64,000 nucleotides of DNA, taken from assembly GCA_024516035.1 (NCBI GenBank), contig CM044967.1:21325948-21389947 (forward strand), in the 5' to 3' direction. Below are positions 1 to 10,989 of this stretch, in pieces. Below the pieces are notes generated by a model. The model was not told the DNA's origin. It did not search any database and was given only the letters and a program-made list of their open reading frames with translations. Source of the DNA: Bactericera cockerelli. Lineage: Eukaryota; Arthropoda; Insecta; Hemiptera; Triozidae. How positions within the stretch are numbered: position 1 is the stretch's first letter; every line of letters starts with the position of its first letter. A program made the position numbers and the translations under genes.

Positions 1-174
1 ATAGACATAGAGGAAACCTTATACCTATCTCGAATTGAACAAATTTGTGCCTCCAACTTTGAACAGCTGATGGTCCGTCCTCTTTCAACAAATCCCGGCC
101 TCTGATTGGTTCAATTTACCTATTTGAATTTTTGACATTTTCATGTCTTTGCTCTGGCACATAACCAAAATTAT

Positions 175-320
175 GTGACGAAATTGTGTAACGATATTAT
201 GTAACGATATTATGTAACGAAATATCGAATTGTAAAGGGAGAGAAGTCTTCTAATATCGGATATCGATATTATGGTTTCGATATTATCGATATACCTAAT
301 ATCGATATTTTCGTTTCGAT
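175..320. repeat. Cluster of TATCGATA-like motifs
   Basis: Within about 140 bp, CGATA or its complement TATCG recurs roughly ten times, including ATATCGATATT and TTATCGATATACC. Three near-tandem copies of GTAACGATATTAT lie at the left edge. The segment sits in the DNA inserted into the hAT copy. TATCGATA resembles the insect DRE/BEAF core; a regulatory or transposase-binding role is inference only. Confidence 0.5.
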
Positions 321-487
321 ATTGCAACCCTAAGAGAAGAGGGAAAGTGTGTGTCATGCGCACAATACGAAATTTGGTCAGTTGGGTTTTGGACCTTGAA
401 TAGTAAAGATGAAAATGTCGAAATGGTTGCACACTCGTATGCAAGCGTTTTTTTAAACAAAAATTTAACATTGCTTTCAACTGCATG

Positions 488-600
488 GTCGTAGCAGTAG
501 TCACCGTGGCAGAGTGAGTTAGCGCGCTAGGCATTGTACGCATGGTGACCTGGGTTCGATTCCCAGCGGGGTAGGAATTTTTTTTGTTCAAACATCTACA
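488..600 (+). repeat. tRNA-derived SINE head, family 2
   Basis: A tRNA-like promoter module: an A-box-like GTGGCAGAGTGAGTTAGC is followed by the B-box-like GGTTCGATTCCCAGC. The same module heads the fuller SINE at 57368-57665 and the expanded one at 23463-24370. Only the head and a short T-rich tail are visible here. Confidence 0.65.
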
Positions 601-887
601 TCCTTAATTTTCACGTCAGATACCAAATCTTATAATACTACATACCTAATAAGTAGAAAATAAAGAAAGTAAAAGAGGTAGCAAAGACAAAAATAACTAA
701 TAGCTATTAGTGTAAGTATGAAAAAAGTAAAAATATTATTTTACAAGAATTAGGTAGTTTAGATACCCACTCCTCCGCGAGAGAAAAATTACTATAACTC
801 TGGCACTGATTTTGATATCAGCTGATGGTCCCTACTGGACGCAAATCTTGATACATCGGGTTCCTTCTATGTTATATGATCTCAGTG

Positions 888-1326
888 GGTCGGCTTTAGA
901 AACACCCTGTATACCTATCTGTTGAAAAACGCTAAAAAAACAAACGATAAATAAAAATTGGTTTCGGTGCGCATGCTCCAATTTCATTTTTTGAAAAAGG
1001 TAAATATTTAATTCAAAATAATCTAGATCAGCATTCAGTGCCAGGGGCAGTAAATAGTCCAGTTTCTGTTAATTATATCCCTACTACCAGTACTTCTGTG
1101 TTCTACTGTGTGAGATCCTGTCAGTTCAGTTCTTGTCCTGCCTGACCCCGACGTCTTGAGTTGTCTTATCTCTGAGAATTGTTATATTTTTTATTGTATT
1201 ATGCAATGAAGTAGGTACTACAAGCTACAAGCCAACTACTTGTAGGTCATTGTTATTATGATTCATGGAGTGATAGTGAGTGGAGTGCCTTTCTTAGAAG
1301 CTTAGTGAACATATCAGACTGTAAAT
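888..1326. other. Upstream region of the innexin gene
   Basis: No coding sequence or clear repeat is seen. It should hold the promoter and 5' UTR of the downstream innexin, but no convincing TATA box or initiator can be singled out in this AT-rich sequence. Confidence 0.3.
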
Positions 1327-1838
1327 ATGCTCAAGTTACTAGGAGGAGTTAAACAATTTCTGAAAATCCAAGAAATAACCATAGACAGTACTATATTTCG
1401 GTTGCATAATATATTTACAACTGTATTTTTGCTGTCATGTTCCCTGATCATTACTGCCACTCAATATGTGGGCAACCCAATCAACTGTATTGTCAATGGA
1501 TTGCCAGCTCAACCAGTGAATACCTATTGTTGGATCATGTCCACTTTCACAATGCCGGATGCTTTCCAGAGACAAGTTGGAACCGAAGTTGCTCACCCTG
1601 GAGTTGCCAATGACTTCGGAGATGAGGATGCTAAGAAGTATTACTCTACTACCAGTGGGTCTGCTTTGTCCTCTTCTTCCAAGGCATCATGTGTTATATT
1701 CCCAAGTTGATTTGGGAGACAGCTGAAGGAGGCCTCATGGAGACCCTAGTGATGGGACTTAACATGGGCATCTGTGACAAAGACGAGAAGTGTACCAAGA
1801 AGAAAATCATCATTGACTATTTAGTAAAAAACATCAAG
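1327..1838 (+). CDS. Inx3: Innexin exon 1 (with frameshift at about 1645)
   Basis: The start ATG at 1327 gives the conserved innexin N-terminus. The frame runs to Tyr106 (1642-1644). From 1647 the family signature YYQWVCF continues in another frame through GLMETLVMG to ...NIK at 1838, followed by the donor GTATGT. One base is missing between 1644 and 1647. Confidence 0.9.
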
Positions 1839-4446
1839 GTATGTAACCCTCCAATCTAGATAATTAAACAGAGTGACAAACAAAAAGTCCCAAGATGGAT
1901 TTTAACTTTCTAACAGTTTAAAATGAAGACTTGAATTTTTGCATGAAGTATTAACAAAGCTTGAAATTTTTTTTGGTAGAATCAAAATTTCTACAGCTTA
2001 TTGCAAAAGTAGTGAAACGGGCACCAACTTTCAATTTTTAAATAGAACCCCTTATTTTTTATTCAATATTTGAAATCTACTTCATATTCTACACACAATT
2101 GACTTGATTATTTCAGCATAAGGATCTGTGATCAACACCGTAGAATCATGGACATTTAAAAAAAATGAAGGTGTTTAAACCCAGAGTATGATTCATCAAT
2201 TCAGTGTATTTTTTCATGCTAAATTACGTGGTAGCATTGGTTCTTCCATATTTTACATATCTGTTCATACAGTTTGTGATCAAACTGCTGCTCAAAGTCT
2301 TGCTATAGGACTGGACATGTAAAATATGGAAAAACTAATTCCACCAAGTGATTTAGCTTGAGAAAATACACTGATTTGATATATCACACAATTTAGGTTT
2401 TAACACTTTTATCTCAAAGAAAGTACATGATTTCGCTGGCCTGATCACAGTTCCGTTTAATGAAGGTATTGTTTTAGGGGTCAGAATTTGATGTAAATTT
2501 TGAATATTAAATAAAAAAATAGGGGGTTGTATTTAAAAATTGAAGGTTAATGCCTATTTTGACTACTTTTGGGACACTTTAGAAATTTTGAGTTCATAAA
2601 AATTGGATAAATTTGAGTCAGAACTTCAATAAAAAATCAAGTGTATCTTGAGCTGAAATTTTAATTTCGCCAAAAAGGGCAAATTTCCATTAGAACTTCA
2701 TGCTAAAATTCAAATCTCTATCTTAAAGCATTAAAAAGATAAAAATCTGTCCTGGGACTTTTTGTTTGCTCTGTATAGAATAACTTTGTTTAGTAATATA
2801 AATGAATTGCCTATACATAAATGTGTTTCTTTGTGTTATTATATCAGAATTTATGACAATAATACTCTTTAGTGGAAGGTAACCACACAGCAAGGTTAAT
2901 GCTTAAAGCATTTTCTACCACCTAACCCTCTAGAGTCTTATTATTATGTAGTCATAAACTCAAATTAATGAGGAAAAATCCATGCACTGGGTGGGATTCG
3001 AACCAACGGATCCCTACGCTACCTGGATTACCAGACTAGCTTCTTAATCACTTGTCTACCACCAATTTTAGTTGATAGCTCAGATTGATAGGACTTTTAC
3101 TTTTCCATCACTAGTTGCTGCTCATATTTAAGAAGCTCCCTAATTATTTTTCCTCTTATGAGTGGACCTTGTAATATCCAAAGTACATTGACAGCTGGGA
3201 TTTGATCCCAGGTCACCATGTGTGCAAGCCTAGCACACTACCTTGCTACTACCCTATAAGGACTTACTCCATTATTCAGGAGTAAGTCCAAATTGTATTA
3301 TTATGTGGTCAATATCCCAAAATGGGAGGATAACTTGTCATGCCCCAGCTGGTTTTTGAAGCCATGACATCTGAATCTCCAGATTGACACCTTGACTACC
3401 AAACTACTAGGAAATTGCAAGCTAGACTGGCCTATTACGGTTGGCTAGTCTGTTTTTAATCCTTTAGCAGGGATGATGTACAGGGTGGTTCAGCCCCTGA
3501 GATTCCTTTCAATAGAATTTATAAGAAAAGAAAAATCATTCCTGTTACTCGGGAATCTGAAAAATGGGGTAAAAATAGGACAGGCAGGCCCCCCTTGCAA
3601 CAGGTTTGTGTTCTTTCTGTATTATTATTGTGAAAAACCCGGTGAATCGGTTAGTGTAAAGATGCACTGCCGTGCTTGCTGGAACTTGGCCTGGCGCACT
3701 GCGGTGCGCTCAGATTTTGGAGGTGTAAATTTTTTTCTTTTTTTTCATGCTTACTATAACTGCATTATGAGAAATTTCAGTAATGTAAATAATAGTTTTT
3801 ATGAACACAATTTTATAAAGCATGCATATTCTAAAACCTATCCACATGAAAATGTGTTTTTCTTCTGTTACAGATTCACAGTTCTTATGTTGTAAAATAT
3901 TTTGCCTGTGAATTTCTCTGCTTCTTCAATGTAATCATACAAATTTATGGTATGAACAAATTTTTTGATGGTGAGTTTCTCTCTTATGGTCTAGATGTGC
4001 TGAAATTTTCAGAGCAGAACCAAGAAGACAGAGTGGATCCTATGGTTTATGTGTTTCCTAGAGTCACCAAATGTACATTCTACAAGTATGGTCCCTCTGG
4101 CTCTATCCAAACCCATGATTCCTTGTGTATTCTTCCCCTGAATATAGTGAATGAGAAAACGTACATTTTCATTTGGTTCTGGTTCCTCATTCTCTTTATC
4201 TTGGTGGGGCTACTAGTTATTTATAGACTCGGACTTATTTTTTTCCCTAAATTAAGACCTTTTATCATGAGATCAAAAAATAGACAAGTTTCTCGTACAC
4301 TGGCTGAAGCATTGTGCAGAAAAACTAGTCTATCTGATTGGTGGATCCTTTACATGTTAGAACGTAATATTGACCCTCTTGTCTACAGAGACATTGCTGC
4401 CGAATTAGCCAAGAAACTTGACATTAATTCCAAAATGAATATGTGA
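1327..4446 (+). CDS. Inx3: Innexin (Inx3-like gap-junction subunit), two exons, exon 1 frameshifted
   Basis: Innexins form hexameric hemichannels and gap junctions in the plasma membrane of invertebrate cells. Coding exons are 1327-1838 and 3874-4446, joined by a GTATGT...TTACAG intron in phase 0, for about 361 residues, normal for the family. The N-terminus reads MLKLLGGVKQ, followed by a first membrane segment (about 27-48) and a first extracellular loop with Cys54 and Cys68. The family signature YYQWVCF opens the second segment (about 110-130). Exon 2 gives the third segment (about 178-197), the second loop with Cys238 and Cys256, and the fourth segment (about 267-290). GTEVAHPGVANDFG after the first loop is closest to Inx3 as I recall it, so the subtype is inference. 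Reading as printed stops at 1710; a one-base loss near 1645 separates the two halves of exon 1. It may be an assembly error or a real lesion. Confidence 0.9.
1645..1647 (+). other. Single-base frameshift in innexin exon 1
   Basis: Two bases (TC, 1645-1646) stand where one whole codon is expected between ...AAGTATTAC and TACTACCAGTGG. Without a third base the reading continues as STTSGSA and ends at 1710. Everything before and after is well conserved, so the lesion is either recent or an error in the sequence. Confidence 0.85.
1868..2774. mobile_element. Foldback element, family A, in the innexin intron
   Basis: The ends are inverted: ACAGAGTGACAAACAAAAAG on the left and its near-complement at 2750-2774. 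Arms of about 400 bp share AAACCCAGAGTATGAT, TAAATTACGTGGTAG and TAGGGGG. No coding sequence is seen. The same family recurs at 5229-6083, and a piece at 41030-41245. Confidence 0.75.
2857..3075 (-). repeat. tRNA-derived SINE, family 3
   Basis: Reverse complement of the SINE at 16895-17125. The tRNA-like head (GGTAGACAAGTGATTAAGAA ... GGTTCGAATCCCACC) lies at the right and the ATTATTGTC tail at the left. Its variable body contains TCTACCACCTAACCCTC. It lies in the innexin intron. Confidence 0.75.
3180..3250 (-). repeat. SINE family 2 head fragment
   Basis: The complement of GGGATTTGATCCCAGGTCACC gives the B-box region of family 2, followed by CATGTGTGCAAGCCTAGCAC, matching 57390-57440 in reverse. 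It is a short remnant inside the innexin intron. Confidence 0.55.
3266..3425 (-). repeat. tRNA-derived SINE, family 3b
   Basis: Reverse complement of the element at 24420-24617. Shared landmarks are AATGGGAGGATAACTTGTCAT and the tRNA-like head near 3380-3420. It lies in the innexin intron. Confidence 0.6.
3640..3716 (+). repeat. GC-rich short repeat shared with 16378
   Basis: A block containing CTGCCGTGCTTGCTGGAACT, ending in a small hairpin GCGCAC-TGCG-GTGCGC, is nearly identical to 16380-16442 (about 2 differences in 56 bases). It is much richer in GC than its surroundings. Its class is not recognised. Confidence 0.6.
3874..4446 (+). CDS. Inx3: Innexin exon 2
   Basis: It begins after a pyrimidine-rich TTCTGTTACAG acceptor with codons for IHSSYVVKYFACEF. 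It then reads FFDGEFLSYG, KCTFYKYGPSGS, LNIVNEKTYIF and a fourth membrane segment, all strongly innexin-like, to a TGA stop at 4444-4446. No break is seen in this exon. Confidence 0.93.
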   Translation: MHSSYVVKYFACEFLCFFNVIIQIYGMNKFFDGEFLSYGLDVLKFSEQNQEDRVDPMVYVFPRVTKCTFYKYGPSGSIQTHDSLCILPLNIVNEKTYIFIWFWFLILFILVGLLVIYRLGLIFFPKLRPFIMRSKNRQVSRTLAEALCRKTSLSDWWILYMLERNIDPLVYRDIAAELAKKLDINSKMNM

Positions 4447-5228
4447 CTTTATTTTTCATATTTATTATAATATTGAAAAGAGGACATAGAAAATTATTTC
4501 TCTACAGGTTAGATCAATATTCATTTTGTAAATGTGTTTTGTGTAGGAAGACAAACCATTTCAAATGATGGTGATTCATGTGTTTGAACTTGTGTTCTTC
4601 TCGATCAAATCAAATGGGTAACTCTTATCATTGTACTTGAAATTTTTCATCTTTATCACCTAGTTCATTTTTAATTAATGGTGGTTTAATATTTACTAAC
4701 ACTCATTTTTTTTTCATTATTGGGAACTGTGATAACAACAATTATTGTAAAAGAAGTGTCAACTTTGAATATTTATATGAGGAGATGCAATTGATCAGAA
4801 TGAATTCCTTATTATGAGAACAAATTCCTTTTTTAGTAAACTGAAATTAAGGTTATCCTGCAAAATCCAATATTTATTTAAGTTTATTATTTTTATTATC
4901 ACCCCTCCCCCAGGGTGAATTATATCTAGTGCATCTACTATTAACCATCTATTTAGTGTTTTTGAAACTTGAATAATTTTGTGATGAGTAAACATTTCAT
5001 GATTATATAGTACAAATTCATATTTAACAATGTATTTCAGCAATACATTTTCTTTTTTGCAAAATGGAATAAATGCTGAGCAAAAAGCAATTCATCATCA
5101 ATTGTTTAGCACAAAAGACATTCCAATACATCTTGAGCAAATTGACTAAAACCACGAAAAATACAAGTCCAAGGAGTGTTTTATCTAAACTGTCAGTAAA
5201 CTTCATTTCTTTATTGACAGTTGATTAA
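4447..5228. other. 3' flank of the innexin gene
   Basis: AT-rich sequence with no repeat recognised. It should contain the innexin 3' UTR. An AATAAA at 5068-5073 is a possible polyadenylation signal, weakly supported because such hexamers are common in this composition. Confidence 0.3.
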
Positions 5229-6083
5229 ACAGAAACGAAAAGTGCCGGGACGGATTTTTATCTTTTTAACGACTTAAAGATAGGAGCTTGGATTTTTGTA
5301 TGAAATTCTAACCAAGATTTTCCAATTTTTGGTGGAATTGTAATCTCTACAGGGTGTCAAAAGTAGTGAAACAGGCATCAACATTCGTTTTTTAAATGGA
5401 ACTCCCTATTTTTTTATTAACTATTCGAAATTTGCGTGAAATTCTACACATAATTGATCCCTCACTCGATAATTTGATCAAACGGATCTTTAATTAACCC
5501 AGAGGAATCATGGTCTTTTCTTTGGGATAAAACTTTTAAACCCAGAGTATGATGCATCAAAGCAGTGTAATTTTTCTCGGTAAATCACGTGGTAGTTTTG
5601 GTTTTTACTTATTTTACACGTCTGTTCATACAGCTAATAATCAAACTGTTATCCCACGAAAATCTCGTTTCGAACACTAGCTTAGGATCGGACGTATAAA
5701 ATTGGGAGGAACCGATTCCACCAAGTGATTTAGCATGAAAATCTACACTGATTTGATGTATCACACTCTAGGTTTTAACACTTTTTTCCGTAGAAAAGTC
5801 GTGATTCCTCTAGGTTTAATCAAAGATCCGATTTATCAAATTATCGAGTGAGGGGTCAATTATGTGTAGAATGAAACGTAGATTTTAAATATCAAATAAA
5901 AAATAGGGGGTTCTATTTAATCGAAAGTTGATGCCTGTTTCACTACTTTCGAGACACCCTGTAGACATTCCAATTCCACCAAAAAATGAAAAATCTTGCG
6001 TTAGAACTTCATTAAAAAATTCAAGGGATCTTGAGTAATTAAAAAGATAAAAAATCCGTCCAGGGACTTTTCGTTCACTATGT
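5229..6083. mobile_element. Foldback element, family A, copy 2
   Basis: Terminal inverted sequence ACAGAAACGAAAAGTGCCGG on the left matches the complement of the right end near 6058-6083. Arms of about 380 bp share TAAACCCAGAGTATGATGCA, TAAATCACGTGGTAG and TCACTCGATAATTTGATCAAA in mirrored order. ACAGGGTGTC/GACACCCTGT pairs near 5350 and 5950 suggest a mariner-like end motif embedded about 120 bp inside each arm. Non-coding. Confidence 0.8.
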
Positions 6084-6261
6084 ATATCCTATTGGTCTAT
6101 TTTTTTCATTTAAAAGATATATTTTATTGTTGGCAATTAACTTATTTGCCTATTATTTTTTTACTATATATTTGTGATATACTTTTATATCACTGTTAAC
6201 GTTTATGAAATATTTACTTCCTTTTTATTAAATTATTCTTTTTTTATTGCCTCATTATTTC

Positions 6262-6925
6262 GTTCATTTTACTTCCGAGAAATTTCTAACATTAGAAATC
6301 TGAAGTATTGTGTTCATTTATGTAAAAAAAATATTTTTTTGCTCCGATTTTTTTCATATTTTTGGACGTTTCATAACCTCCTGAGCAACTTTGGTTTCGT
6401 GTCTGTCTGTTAAATACATTCCTTGTAACGCGCAAATCTCAGAAACTACTGAACGGATTTCGAAGAAATTTTGTAATATAGGAGATATTCTGTAGACGAT
6501 CCCATTTTAAATTCATCTACTTCGCACTAGCGGTTCTTGGTGATCCTGACCACTAATTTTTTTACTTAAACGCTTATATCTCGTGAACGGTACACCGGAT
6601 TTTGATGAAATTTTGTATGTATATGCGTATTGGCGTTTTAAATAGTGGATTTATATTTTAAATTAATTTTGATTTAGCTCTAAATTTAAAAAAATCCGAA
6701 ATTTGGGAGAAAAAAGTGCAAAAATGAGGTCTACGACTTGCCGATACAGAATTTTTGTAGAATCTAGAATGTAGGAAAAATGGTATTCTACCATATGAAA
6801 CAAATTTCAAGAAAATCAGTTAAGCGGGTTTGGAGATACAAGTGATTTAGTATAAAATCTCAAAATTGCCACGTGTTTATTATGTAAACCAATCAGAGGA
6901 AGTATTGTGTCCATAATTGGCAGTG
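6262..6925 (+). repeat. Family K interspersed repeat, full-length-looking copy
   Basis: It opens with a palindromic ACTTCCGAGAAATTTCTAAC...AAATCTGAAGT and continues with CATAACCTCCTGAGCAACTT, CTTATATCTCGTGAACGGTA and TACAAGTGATTTAGTAT, ending in AACCAATCAGAGGAAGTATTGTGTCC. The same order is seen at 19185-19945 (-), 51935-52580 and 55585-56620. It is unclassified and non-coding. Confidence 0.7.
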
Positions 6926-8222
6926 TTTTTTTAAACGAAAATTCTCATATTTCTTTGGAATTGTTATTGTAACGTACTTGTAACACCCAAAAACTGTATG
7001 TAAACATTCATCTCTGTACAGCTCAATTTCCCTGATGCACAGCTTGTTGTTCTCAAAATTTCCTTGTATGTGCCATGTGCCACAGCAAAACACCATTATA
7101 TAAAATGAGTGTTAAATAAAAAAAAAGCAACCCTAATTCAGGGATACTCAAATCCTTTCCCAAATTATTTTTTTACGTGTGTATGTATGTATACTATGGT
7201 AGTCTAACTATAGTATATTAAGCAGGTTTGATGTAAAATTTGGGCCTTGTGTATTTAGGAGTAAAAATCGATTTTTTTCAAGGTGCATTTATCAACTCAT
7301 CATTTCGTTGCTTTGATACTTTTCTTAATGTCTTTAACTCTAAATTTGTTTTGTTTGTACGTTATAAATAAATGCAACATTCCTTATTGCAATAATCAAA
7401 TTATATATTAGGTAACATAAATGTCCGGATGATTTGAAACATAAAACTTCCCTTTCACTAGGTGCTGGGTGTTTATGATAGTACCTAAAAATATATTTGC
7501 TGACTTGGATACTTATTTTGTGTCCATTGAAAATGATAAGCAATAAGTCTTGTCAAACTCAATAATATGCTCCTGATGTTGGTACCTTGAAATAAATTAG
7601 TAGTGAACTTTTATAAATATTTTGTATCTAGACTCTTGTATTGTTACTAAAATGACTATAATGACACCAACATTTTTATAAAATCAAGTACCCATTTTCT
7701 ACTTGCCTTAGTACGTAATTTTTTAAGACTCGAGTTTCTATTTTCTCAAGTAAGACTTATTTGAAAGTACCTTGTATTGCTAATTTTGAACCAAATTTAT
7801 TCTTTTGCCACCTGTATTTTTACAGGATTTTTTTTTGAGTATTTCATAACTAGTTTAATAGTTTATTTAGCGTACATATATCAGTTAAAATTAATATTTA
7901 ATTTATTGTTATCTTCTTAATTATTGTTGAAGTGAATCATATTTTTACATGTACTAGTGAAAAGTTTGTGGGTAGATGAATTCTAGTTTCTTCTTCTTTC
8001 AACATTACTTCAAACATTAAAATTTCTCCAGAAAAAAAGTAAATAATTAGTTTTCATACTATGTATTATGATAATACATAATACCAAACATCCCAGTTTC
8101 AAAAAATGTTAACATTATTGTTGCTAATGAAATAGCATGGCTTTTAGATTTTCTAGTAATGCTCATGTAGTTTCAATGTAGACTATTATTATAAAAGATT
8201 TCACTTTATTGATACATAATCA
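6926..8222. other. AT-rich intergenic sequence
   Basis: No gene, tRNA-like head or inverted repeat was recognised. Short ORFs on the minus strand (6893-7096, 7340-7543) show no family features. Confidence 0.3.
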
Positions 8223-9095
8223 TACAGGGTGTTGCAAAAGTCAGGAAACCCCTGAATATCTTTGGAAGGGCTCTCTGAGTAAGTTTGAAATTTTCCACAG
8301 TAAATCGAGGTAGTAAAACCTTCTATTGGAGTGGGTCCAATTATTCGGGCTGGCCCCCATGTTGAGGCTAGGCGGGGCCATGTTATTATTATTTATTTTT
8401 TAATTGCAAACCCACCTCTTGCGATACATTTTTAAAAAGGTCTTTTAATTTACAAATACTTTGGTAAAAATTCTTTTTTTTTAACATTTACCTTTTACAA
8501 ATGACGGCCAACTTTACTTTTGCCATTAATTGCACAAAATTAGCTGTCATTCTCAAATGTCAAACAATAGAAATCTGAAATTCAGTATTTGTAAATATGT
8601 AGGTAATAGATCTTTTGAAAATTGTATCGCAAGAGGTTATGAATGAACTTAAACTGCCTTGGCCCCTGCATAGGGGCCGGCCCGATAGTTGTTTCTACAA
8701 CCTAATAATAAATAAAAAAACTATTTAACATGAATTGACCGTAGAAATACTTTTTAGTACAAATTTCAATTTTCTATTTGGCGTTTGAAAATGGTGGCCA
8801 ATTTTTTGTAATTAATACCAAAAGTAACGTTGGCCACCATTTACAAACGGTAAATCATAAAATAATTAAATTTGTACCAAAGTATTTGTGATTTAAAGAC
8901 TTTCAAAAATGTATCACAAGAGGAGGATTTGTATTTAAAAAATTAACTCGGGAGCTCCCCCTGGTCCCAACATGGGGGCCAGCCGGAAAGATTGGCCCCA
9001 CCCTGAAAGGAGGTTTTAATTACCGTGAAAATTTTCAAACTTTCTCTGTAAGCCCACCCAAAGATATTGAGGGGTTTCCAGATTCTTGCCCTATA
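8223..9095. mobile_element. Foldback element, family B
   Basis: Left end TACAGGGTGTTGCAAAAGTC mirrors the right end GATTCTTGCCCTATA. Arms of about 400 bp share GGAAACCCCTGAATATCTTT, GGCTGGCCCCCATGTTG and CAAATACTTTGGTA. The centre is a short loop near 8700-8790. No protein is encoded. A second, more complex copy is at 40107-40971. Confidence 0.8.
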
Positions 9096-9239
9096 TGTAA
9101 AATATAGGTTAATATGTCAATTAATGAGCTACAAAGCAACATACCTATAGATGACGGTATAAAGAGATTGGCGGTTCTGGCTAAACGATGAAAGATAAGA
9201 ATTATTAATCTGAACAACTTGTTCTTACAAAAAAAAAAA

Positions 9240-9535
9240 AAAATAATAATAATAGGGATCTATTCATATCATTTTTTTGATGTCCTGAACTTTTTCGACC
9301 TTGGTCCCAATTTGCAGGTATTTTGGGGGGACCCGCTTTGACTAACTTTTTTCTTATTCATCCTATATGGAGGTTGTGAAATATCAAATCCAATGATTTT
9401 AAGGTGCTGATTACGAATTTGGCATTAATTTTTTGCTATCTTTTATCGTTGAGTCACCAGTGGCGGAGTTTGGCTTCTTTTCGGGGTATAAGGAAAGTCG
9501 TGTGGTGTCACACTAGATTTTTTCATATGATGTTT
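9240..9535 (+). repeat. Family M interspersed repeat, 3' part
   Basis: It contains TATCAAATCCAATGATTTTA, GAGTCACCAGTGGCGGAGTT and ends GGTATAAGGAAAGTCGTGTG. The same blocks occur at 31868-32090 (-), 43255-43510, 44480-44680 and 54478-55056. Unclassified, non-coding. Confidence 0.6.
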
Positions 9536-10235
9536 GTGGTAATCTTTTAGAAAAGGAAAATAATTTAATGAATTATGAGCATGTGTGTTCTATAGACTGC
9601 TTTTGGCGATTCTGGATTCTGGCTCAATGTAGGATAATTTTTTTTGGGATAGTGATATTTTTTGACAAGGCTGCTTTCTGGTAGATTTCTTACTTCTGTT
9701 TCAAACAGTTAAATTTATCAAAAAAAAAAAAAAAAAAAAAATGAGAGTTTACACCCCTAGACTTTTGATTCCTCAAGTCTCTATTTTTGAAATATTTATA
9801 AAAAGATCTCTCATGTTTGGTCAATGCGGTGAAAATGGACAGCTTCCTAGAGGATAAAGAATGTCGTGCCATGTTCATACTAATTTATTCTTAAAGGTTA
9901 GAGGAAGATACTACCACCCAATATAACTTAGGTACTCGTACCTACCTTTCATTGAAATACCTGAAACAACAGTTTACTATACATGTATGATGTACAACTT
10001 TTTGTATGTTGTAATTTATTTTTACTAATCCGAAAATATACATATCTTATTCTGTATCTATTAAACATGTATTATGTATCTACCTTCTACCTATGTATCT
10101 GTTTACATCATAGGGAAAATGTGCATGTATGACTACAGGATGTAACAAAATGTTTGCATAAAACTACATATTCTGGAAGTTTGACAAAAAAACTATTTTT
10201 CTATGATTATTCCTGAACAGCTAAATTCGATTTCG
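9536..10235. other. AT-rich intergenic sequence
   Basis: Holds a 22-A homopolymer at about 9720-9741 and otherwise nothing recognised. Confidence 0.3.
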
Positions 10236-10512
10236 ATCTCCGTTTGGGGAAGACTTTTCAAAGAAAATTCTGTTCCTTGCAAACACGTGAGGCTGGGTGA
10301 GGTTAATGTGGGTAGCTAATACGATTCCCAGCGAATGCAGGGTAACACCCCCGTCCTGATCAGGACTTTAAAATCAAATAGAATGGGCGTTAGGAAGGGC
10401 ATCCAGCCGTAATGAACGTGCGGAACTCTACCAACCTCAATCATGGGGTTGAACAATTCCGACCCCAATACTAACATGAGCTAGTATGGGATTAAAAGGC
10501 AAGGAAGATATA
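10236..10512 (+). repeat. SINE family 1, 5'-truncated
   Basis: It matches the body of the full SINE at 55959-56303 from GACTTTTCAAAGAAAATTCTG through GGGTGAGGTTAATGTGGGTA and GCGTTAGGAAGGGCATCCAG to the end. The tRNA-like head is missing. Confidence 0.75.
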
Positions 10513-10963
10513 TACCGTTAAAAAAAGGGCCAAGTTCCGGAACTCCTATCCAAAAAGGTTTCGCCAATGAATGCAGTGATATCTTGTTTGCGGCCAAGTT
10601 ATTTTGGTACTAAACTATTTCTTTTATTAAAACCTGTTTTCTGATTTGCTCATTTTGTATGTTTTTAACTGCAAACTATCCTCTAACTTGGCCAGTTTCG
10701 CTCCTTGTGATGGTTATATTGTTATTCTGTACCTATACATATAGTCGTAATATTCCATACAACCGATGGCATAAAACTGGCCAAGTTAAAGGATAGTGTG
10801 CAGTTAAAAACATACAAAATGAGGAAATCAGAAAACAGGTTTTAATAAAAGAAATACATAGTTTAGTACCAAGATAACTTGGCCGCAAACAAGATATCAC
10901 TGCATTCATTGCCGAAACCTTTTTGGATAGGAGTTCTGGAACTTGGTCCTTTTTTTAACGGTA
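10513..10963. mobile_element. Foldback element, family C (451 bp)
   Basis: Inverted arms of about 185 bp: left TACCGTTAAAAAAAGGGCCA, right its near-complement ending TTTAACGGTA at 10963. Shared interior blocks include CTGCATTCATTGGCGAAACC (complement on the left) and AAAACAGGTTTTAATAAAAG. The loop is about 75 bp. Non-coding. Confidence 0.8.
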
Positions 10964-10989
10964 GTTTTTTTGTGGGATATTTTTGTAAA

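Larger units (their letters stand above)
1..887 (-). mobile_element. hAT-like non-autonomous element, left end cut by window edge, carrying insertions
   Basis: Outer parts (1-130 and 594-887) match, in reverse complement, the complete 467-bp element at 61731-62197. Shared landmarks are the CAGCTGATGGTCC motif, a GAGAGAAAAATTACTA stretch and the terminal TATATGATCTCAGTG. The first bases of its terminal repeat lie before the window, so no target duplication can be checked. The middle (about 131-593) is absent from the other copy and holds an ATCGAT-rich stretch and a SINE head. Confidence 0.7.

Noticed and set aside
1327..1710. A short 127-residue innexin-like protein as the true product
   Set aside because: The family signature continues at once in another frame to a consensus donor, so the stop is due to a frameshift.
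3473..3895. 140-codon ORF before innexin exon 2
   Set aside because: It lies in the intron, in the wrong frame for exon 2, and covers the acceptor and the GC-rich repeat.
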